Origin: Pectinophora gossypiella | Lineage: Eukaryota; Arthropoda; Insecta; Lepidoptera; Gelechiidae | Assembly (NCBI RefSeq): GCF_024362695.1 | Contig: NC_065415.1 | Span: forward strand, 12,317,438 to 12,381,437 | Length of the DNA: 64,000 nucleotides | Reading direction: 5' to 3' | Shown: piece by piece, positions 57,391-64,000 of the stretch | Layout: each line of letters starts with the position of its first letter | How positions within the stretch are numbered: the first letter of the stretch is position 1 | The notes under the pieces: model-generated | The model's database searches: none | Told to the model about the DNA's origin: nothing | Seen by the model: only the letters and a program-made list of their open reading frames with translations | Position numbers and translations under genes: made by a program

Positions 57391-57657
57391 ATTTTGTCTT
57401 GAACTTTACCTAAGGGACGGATCCTTAAAAAAGGGTACTTACTTTAAAGGCAGAAGACACCACGTTGGTTATTAAGTTAATACAAAATAACTGTACAGCG
57501 GTTCCCTCCCTAAACTGTTCCCCTTTGAAAGTATTTCAACCTAATCTACCGAGATTACATAAAAAAAACTTGAAACTCTTTAAGCTTCCATATTTTCTTT
57601 ATGCAAAAAATATGTTTTTTACCAGCACCTTACGTTGCGTTGCTTGTTGGAATACCT

Positions 57658-57989
57658 TATCTTCTCTTCTTATCGTATGGGTTGTGAGGTGGAATACCAA
57701 CCTCATCAACCCTGGTGTCAGGGGTATTACTCAGCCGCTAAAGGCCCCTAACATGGCTCATGTAACGACTACATACTTACATTAGTAAGTAGTAACCGGG
57801 ACCGACGGCTTAACGTGCCTTCCGAAGCACGGATCATCTTACTTTCGGACAATCAGGTGATCAGCCTGTAATTTCTTAGCCAAACTAGGGATCACAAAGT
57901 GATTTTTGTGATATGTGCTCACCGGGATTCGAACCCAGAGCCTCCGGATCGTAAGCACAACGCTTAACCACTGAACCACGGAAGCTGTC
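57658..57989 (-). mobile_element. A-family SINE with 9-bp target duplication
   Basis: Complete on the minus strand. GGAATACCT flanks both sides (57649-57657, 57990-57998). Confidence 0.92.
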
Positions 57990-58404
57990 GGAATACCTAA
58001 TAAAAAGAAACATATTATTTCGCCCTATGTAATACTAGCTAGCTTATTAAAGTGCTTACAAGTAACTTAAATAACTCTCCTTAATTTATGGTTCAAACTT
58101 ATTTACTTACACAACAATCAAAATGAATCATTATGAAGTCTAGACGGTTCTTACTTAATATTCATAATTTGATAGGTATTTTGTTGCTTTCGTATTTAGA
58201 GTTTTCCTGGTAACCTTACCTACTACTCAAATAGTTTAATACATTGAGTCTAAAACTTTATGTACCTACTAAACTATTACATCCATAATTTGCTCTAAGT
58301 GTTAATCAGAAGGAATATGACAGTTCACAAAAGTCCGGGTTTATTGTACACAATTATAAAATGATATAAGGTAGACTTAACTACTTAAACCTATATACTA
58401 TGTA

Positions 58405-58545
58405 CGGTCACGAGTACTAATATGTATACACTTTGAAACCATATCACATTAACATTTTTGACAAAATAACCGTAAATCTCATTAAATGTCAAATATGATA
58501 GTTCGATAGGGTTCCAAAGTGGGTACATGATATTGTTCATGACTG
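58405..58545 (+). mobile_element. I-family MITE, 141 bp
   Basis: Opposite orientation to the 35-kb copy: CGGTCACGAGTACTAATATG...GTTCATGACTG, flanked by TA. Confidence 0.85.
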
Positions 58546-58549
58546 TACT

Positions 58550-60060
58550 ATGTACTAAGTACTCGTCTGAATCTGAACGGACGCGGGGAAATTAGCTGCG
58601 TAAACATTTTTAACTTACAAACTAATAATGTAGTACGCACCCCTACACCAGTACAAAGAAAACCAAAACTGACCGAGTGCTTTAGAATTCAAAATACCAA
58701 CCTAAAAGATAATTTGAAGAAAAAAAATGAGCCACAAATTAAAAAATCCTCCGGGAAAACAAAGGTCCCATAACACGAGACACCGTAATCCTAATTCATT
58801 GCTCCAAACCAGCAGGTATTCAATTACGGTTAATACATTTAAAAATGTAAGAGAGAGCGTCCCCTTGACTTGGTATACAACCGCAGTATTAATGAAATTG
58901 ACTTCCCCGGGGATAGAACGCGGACCCTTCTTACGTGACTCCCCCTGACATTGAGCCGCAGCCACACTGTTCTAAAACAAAGGTATCGATAGCTCAACAA
59001 ATTAACGAGTTTTCCTCGCAAAATTCGCAAGTTGACGCAGACCTTCATTACAGCAGACACGACGTTGATGTGTATAGCTTCTTCTTTTAACTCGAGAGTT
59101 CAGTGCTCTTTTCACAGAAAGTTAGAAAATTTGTTCAGTTTACAGCTAACATGAGAAAACTTTCGCAATCCTCTTTCGCTGATTCCAAAGTTTTTTATGA
59201 GCGGCGACGTAATCTCATCATCAGACGTCACACACGAGGGAGCTCTAACACCCTCGGAGTACTCGTAATTTTAATTAATTCAAACTGCAGCCGAAAGTCA
59301 ACTCGCATAACTCTAGCCAGCCATTCAATGTCGACCCTTAAGCTAAATCCTGTCTACAAACGACTGCTAAAACTTAACGACTTCATACATCCACGTCTAC
59401 AGTTACAATGGGGCTCGTAAAATTAATACCTTACCTCTGAAACGTCGGGTTGCCTCTCTAGATGGTAATTTCCCCTTAAATATTTAAGTTTTCTGTGCAC
59501 CCTCCATCCGCAACAAGATTCAATTTCACGCCAAGGAAAGGGGTCCGTTTTGGGCGATTCTCGGCTCCTCAAATGTCAGGAGACAGACTCTCTCGTCCAA
59601 TTTAGCGTGACCTTTCGAACTATCCCATTCCACCCACCCGCAATATGATCCATTAGAGAAAGGGAAGATCCGTTTACAGTGGCGACAATAAGAACCACTT
59701 GAAGTATTATTCGGTTGCATACAGAATGGAAATGGCAGAACTCAATTGAATCAATCTTGCGACAAATTGTAAAAAGTGGGTGTACGTTTTCAATTTGAAC
59801 TCATTACGCCACCACATCCATTGTTGAAAATTCTGAACGAGCAATTTCTTTTGGTTTAAAGGCTTATATTGTTGGTTCTTTTTATGAGCCCTTATTTCCA
59901 AGACTGGATCCTTAAGCATTAGCACTGCACGTGTTACTGCTAAGTGGAACATCTTCCTTATTGCCGTTACCTTAGTATCTCCTACCATATCGTCTACATC
60001 CTAACTTATAATAATCTGGTTTCAGACCAAGTCGTAAACGAAATTTCCATTTATAGGTAT
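58550..60060. other. Non-repetitive DNA, moderate GC, no gene recognised
   Basis: Several ORFs of 60-105 codons overlap on both strands with no recognisable domain. 59520-59720 is GC-richer and unmatched. Confidence 0.35.
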
Positions 60061-60072
60061 CATTTATAATTA

Positions 60073-60382
60073 AGGGCCTCCGTGGTCCAATGGTTTGACC
60101 GTTGAGCTCACGGTCCGGAGGTCCCGGGTTCATATCCCTGTGGGGACATATCACAAAAATCATTTTGTGATCCCTAGTTACAGACTGATCACCTGATTGT
60201 CAGAAAGTAAAATGATCCGTGCTTCATAAGGTACGTTAAGACGTTGGTCCCGGTTACTACTTACTGATGTAAGTTTGTAGTCGTTACTCGAGTCATGTCA
60301 GGGGCCTTTGGCGACTCAATAATAACCCTGACACCAGGGATGATGGGATTGGTAATCCACCTCACAACCCACACGATAGAAG
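60073..60382 (+). mobile_element. A-family SINE with exact 11-bp target duplication
   Basis: Complete head, core and tail. ATTTATAATTA occurs at 60062-60072 and 60383-60393, an exact duplication, so a relatively young insertion. Confidence 0.94.
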
Positions 60383-60668
60383 ATTTATAATTATATCTAC
60401 CGTCATCTTTGTCTTTGACATATTGAGGGCTATTGAAGTAGGTAGGTAAGAAATTATACGTGCCAAGTTTTGGAATTTCATAGGCACCAAATTATAATCG
60501 GAAATCGCCTCACGTAATCGATATAACCCCTTAAATCATTCGTACCACTATCAAACCTCATGATTAATTTGATTACGTGACCTGTTTGAGCAATAGGTAT
60601 AAGATCATCCGCAGGCACTGTTCGCTAATGCATATAATTATGATTTGGCGCATTGAATACTATATGGA

Positions 60669-60810
60669 CAGTTATGAACAATATCATGTACCCACTTTAG
60701 AACCCTGTCGCACTATCATACTTGAAATTTAATGAGACTTACGGTTTGATTTGTTAAAAAAGTTGATGTGACATGGTACTAAAGTGTATACATATTAATG
60801 CTTGTGACCG
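60669..60810 (+). mobile_element. I-family MITE, 142 bp
   Basis: CAGTTATGAACAATATCATG...ATTAATGCTTGTGACCG. Flanks are GA rather than TA. Confidence 0.8.
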
Positions 60811-60814
60811 GACA

Positions 60815-61685
60815 CCTTCAAACTGTGGCTGAATATGACATACATTAGGTACACGAACGAAATTTATTACAATGATTATATTCCAAATCTCGTATAAAGT
60901 ACATTAGTTTAAACCATGGAGTAATAATTTGTGACTTAAAAAGCATAATATGGTAGTTTTTAACTAGTCAAATCAGACTTTTTACTAAACGTCAAAACAC
61001 GAAATTACTAGGAGAGTATGAAAAAGTAACCTGTGACGTGATAGAAAAACGTTACAAAATTTTTTACTTAATATTCTACTTACATTTTTCTTTATTAAAA
61101 TTCATAAATAAGTTAAATAGACAAAAGAAAACGTTTCTCGTCACCTTTAGATTTGTCTTTATTAAGTAAATCAAAATTTCATAATTTTTCTTTGTCCTAG
61201 GTAACTACCCAATTCTCATATAGGTTTGTGTTACATGTTTTTTTATGAAACCTTTCAAGAGCCCATAGACATTATTTCAAGAACCCATCTATTCATTTTA
61301 TCCGATTGATTGATTGCTATTTCAGAAAAATAACCATTCTGAAAATCAAATTATTCGTGCGCGAAACCTAACGATTGTCGTTCAAGGACAGAATCTAAAT
61401 ACAACAAAACATTGGTTGAAGTAAGTGCTAAGCACCAGCCTTGGGCCGGACAATAAACATGTATTCATATGGCACTGTGAGCCATTCCGTATTGGGACAT
61501 ACAAAATTCAGCGGCGGCCGCTGCGGGTCCCATGAATAAAAACAAAGAATGGCGGCTCACGAGCGGAACATGTCACTCGTTACTAGGGCTACCGATACTC
61601 TAAACTGTACAAAGCCTGCTCTTATATCGTGTAAGGGCCTCAGCATTTGCCTGATAGACTATATGCCGGATAAGTGTCTGATACT
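60815..61685. other. No gene recognised
   Basis: AT-rich, with a short GCGGCGGCCGCTGCG patch at 61511-61525. Confidence 0.35.
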
Positions 61686-61689
61686 ATCC

Positions 61690-61926
61690 GATATATTCGA
61701 CTCAATTCCCGATGAGGACATTGCCGATATCACTTTGTGAGACTGATTGTCCGAAAAGTAAGAAGATTCCGTGTTTCGCAGGGCATTTTAAGCTATTATC
61801 CTTGGATATTAGTCGTAAAACTCACCTCCACCAACGTGTAGTGGAGCAGCGTGGTAGAGTATTCTCCATAACCCCTCCGGTTGATTGAGGAGAGGCCTGT
61901 AGCGGGACGTATAGAGTCTGTTTATT
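61690..61926 (+). mobile_element. B-family SINE, 5' truncated
   Basis: Starts at a degraded B box (CAATTCCCGATGAGGAC), then the core and tail with several substitutions, so an older copy. Confidence 0.8.
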
Positions 61927-61929
61927 TTA

Positions 61930-63410
61930 CTATTTATATACCATATACCTAATAACTTTTCGACCATGTCAACTTCGGTTATACTAACTTAGGTACTGCG
62001 CAAAGATAAAAGTAACTGCGTTCCTGAAGAAAACTAAAATAAAACTTAAAAAAATAAAATAAATAAGACTCTAAACTAAAGGCTTCAGCCTACCAAAAGC
62101 AAGGCAGAAGAAGCGCAGTTTGAATGTTGGCCTGCTTTAGGTATTCCGAAGCCTTCATAATATTAGTCTTCTTCAAAATAGAATCCTAACTTTACGATCT
62201 ATTACTAATTGGAATTATAAGGTCAAAAAAGTTCCAATAACAAATTGAAAAAGGAAACAAAATCAATATTTAATCGAATTATTTACAATAAAATCCGCAA
62301 CCCTAAAGCTCGCATGAAAACAAACGATATTAACATACAAAGAGGGCAGTCCCTAGTGTGCGGGCCTTGTACTGATTGTGTTTACAACCCTAACATAATT
62401 ATTCAAATTTCACTCCATTTCTATGCAATTTGCAAGCTATTATCGAGCTATCGCAAATGCAGTTCTATCGATGGTCAAAACAGAAATCAGAAGCTATGGG
62501 CGACATCGGTGCACCCAATACGGCCTTTTCGTTTCCATTATCTATTTTCGCTTTTTCGAGAACGAAATCCCAACATAGTCACTTTCTGAGTATATATAGA
62601 ATTTATGTAAACTTTGCAACTACAGTTAGTGAGCGTGACATGTTGAAAATTTAACTTTTGATGACATTAGTGATAATTGGGATTTTTTCAGTATTTTGAC
62701 GACAAAAACAAGAAAGTATTCCAAAAGCTGCATATTTAAACGTAATCTTCAAAAAAACAGATCAAAACGTATAACGGTGTAGGGATGCCACTTATTGCAG
62801 ACTTAATACGAAAACAAACAACACATGCCTCGCAACGAAGAAAACAAATTCAATAAAAAGTAACCTAAAACCGACTGCACCGTATTAAAACGGAAACATG
62901 TCAAATTTTCACGTCCACGAATTTTTTCTGCCGCAAATGGCTTTTTGTGGTGAAAATTTTTCATCGCAAACCAGTAGGATCCGAAAACAAAAGCAAAATG
63001 AAATAGCTGCAAATCTGTTTTTCGATTCGTAAATCAATGGGGATGCATATCCGGCATTTACAGAGCAGGCAGGTTCACGTATTTTTATTTTTTTATTATG
63101 CACACCGTGTATTAGTGACGGTACAATAAATACTGGTTGATAGGAACGTATAATAGAGTGTATTCAAACAATATGTTTTATTCAATTACAACGGTGTAAA
63201 AATACTAAATTACCATTACAGAGACGAAGAGAAACATCCACGTTCCATATTTGTCCCGGACTTGTCGTAAACACACACACACATAAACTCTCCGCTGGGG
63301 TAAGCAAAGATTATGGAATTCTAGTTATTTCGATCCTGACTTCTCTTGCTTCCTCCACATTCGTCAATCGTTTCATACACGCACACCGGTTCAGAGTAGA
63401 TCGTACTGGG
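61930..63410. other. No gene recognised
   Basis: AT-rich. 62245-62589 is open for 114 codons on the plus strand but has no domain I can name and overlaps another ORF; treated as unsupported. Confidence 0.35.
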
Positions 63411-63412
63411 AA

Positions 63413-63561
63413 GTTAAAATGGCCACATCGAAGCAATTCATCTGAGAAAGCAATATTGCTATTTGACATTTGCTTGCATTGCGCACTTACTTTACTGCAC
63501 ACTAATGTTAAATTGCAATATTGCTTTCTTAGATGTATTGATTCGATATGGCCATTTTAAC
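63413..63561. mobile_element. V-family palindromic MITE, ~149 bp
   Basis: GTTAAAATGGCCACATCGAA / TTCGATATGGCCATTTTAAC with inner AGAAAGCAATATTGC / GCAATATTGCTTTCT arms. Confidence 0.82.
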
Positions 63562-63577
63562 CCCCCTGAACCTTTTC

Positions 63578-63680
63578 CAAGGACATCTCCAATTTGGTCA
63601 ATATACGCCTTCTAGGTCTTCCTCTGCCAGCCCTACCACCAACCTTCGCTTTATTTGTTTTGATAATTCGTACTTGTCGT
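63578..63680 (-). mobile_element. LINE ORF2 scrap
   Basis: Minus strand reads KVGGRAGRGRPRRRILTKLE, the basic GRPR motif that follows the reverse transcriptase domain in many insect LINEs. Confidence 0.5.
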
Positions 63681-64000
63681 AGACGTTTTTCATAACGCAA
63701 TTATTATTATAATACACAAATATGCTGTTATTTAATTGATCATCATTTACAGTACACACTATAGCATCTCTTGAAAGGCATGCCGTTGTGATATGGGAAA
63801 CGACGGAGTGTCAGCGCTCAGATGTCAACGGACGAACGACGATGTGTAACTTCGTGTAACCTCGCTCTAAGCCCAAAATCGCCATAACTTGCCCCTCACA
63901 AATTATTCTCAACTTCACTTGTAAGTATAAGACTAATCTCGTAATAGACCGCATACGAACTTCATGCATTATCCGACATCTGAAACCTTAATAGCTAACA

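Noticed and set aside
62245..62589. 114-codon plus-strand ORF
   Set aside because: Overlapped by another ORF; composition and context give no support.

Overview
The window looks like a gene-poor, AT-rich stretch of a lepidopteran (moth or butterfly) nuclear genome. The evidence is a dense, layered population of SINEs with tRNA-like heads carrying the lepidopteran-type 3' body (a BDTF-like module ending near CCTGTGCCCAGCAGTGGGA), 5'-truncated LINE ends with poly(A) or (TGA)n tails, many small palindromic TA- or 3-bp-TSD MITEs, one mariner, and one insect-type GILT gene. I see no rRNA, CRISPR, operon or prokaryotic signal. Most long ORFs here are chance readings or lie inside repeats.

Layout. 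1-7 kb is mostly anonymous AT-rich DNA with SINE/LINE scraps (2.0-2.3, 3.3, 3.8-4.0, 4.3, 5.1-5.5 kb). At 7.1-8.2 kb there is a 1.1-kb inverted repeat, followed by a GC-rich, transposon-like block to 8.98 kb. At 12.3-12.9 kb a long decayed reading frame of unknown identity sits in unique DNA. 16-24 kb and 25.9-26.6 kb hold SINEs, LINE 3' ends and a 715-bp fold-back element. 29-36 kb is the busiest part: SINE-like repeats, a LINE C-terminus with a C2H2 finger, a frameshifted mariner (32.27-33.56 kb), a poly(A)-tailed LINE end, and a three-level nest of elements (35.17-36.09 kb). 37-45 kb carries chimeric tRNA/5S SINEs and several MITEs nested in each other.

46.34-49.02 kb is a large, young palindrome. 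Each arm holds two diverged, tandem ~530-bp units. The inner unit of each arm can be read as a compact two-exon gene for a small secreted peptide (signal peptide, ~210-nt intron, basic second exon); the outer units look like decayed paralogues. This is the best candidate for something undescribed. 49-54 kb has further MITEs and SINEs.

The only confidently intact conventional gene is at 54.54-55.18 kb on the minus strand: an intronless GILT-family thiol reductase with a signal peptide, a nearby initiator and GATA motifs upstream, and an AATAAA downstream. 55-64 kb returns to SINE, LINE and MITE debris.

Taken together, the window reads as a transposon archive. Filled sites can be compared with unfilled copies inside the same window, which gives direct proof of individual insertions and their relative order.
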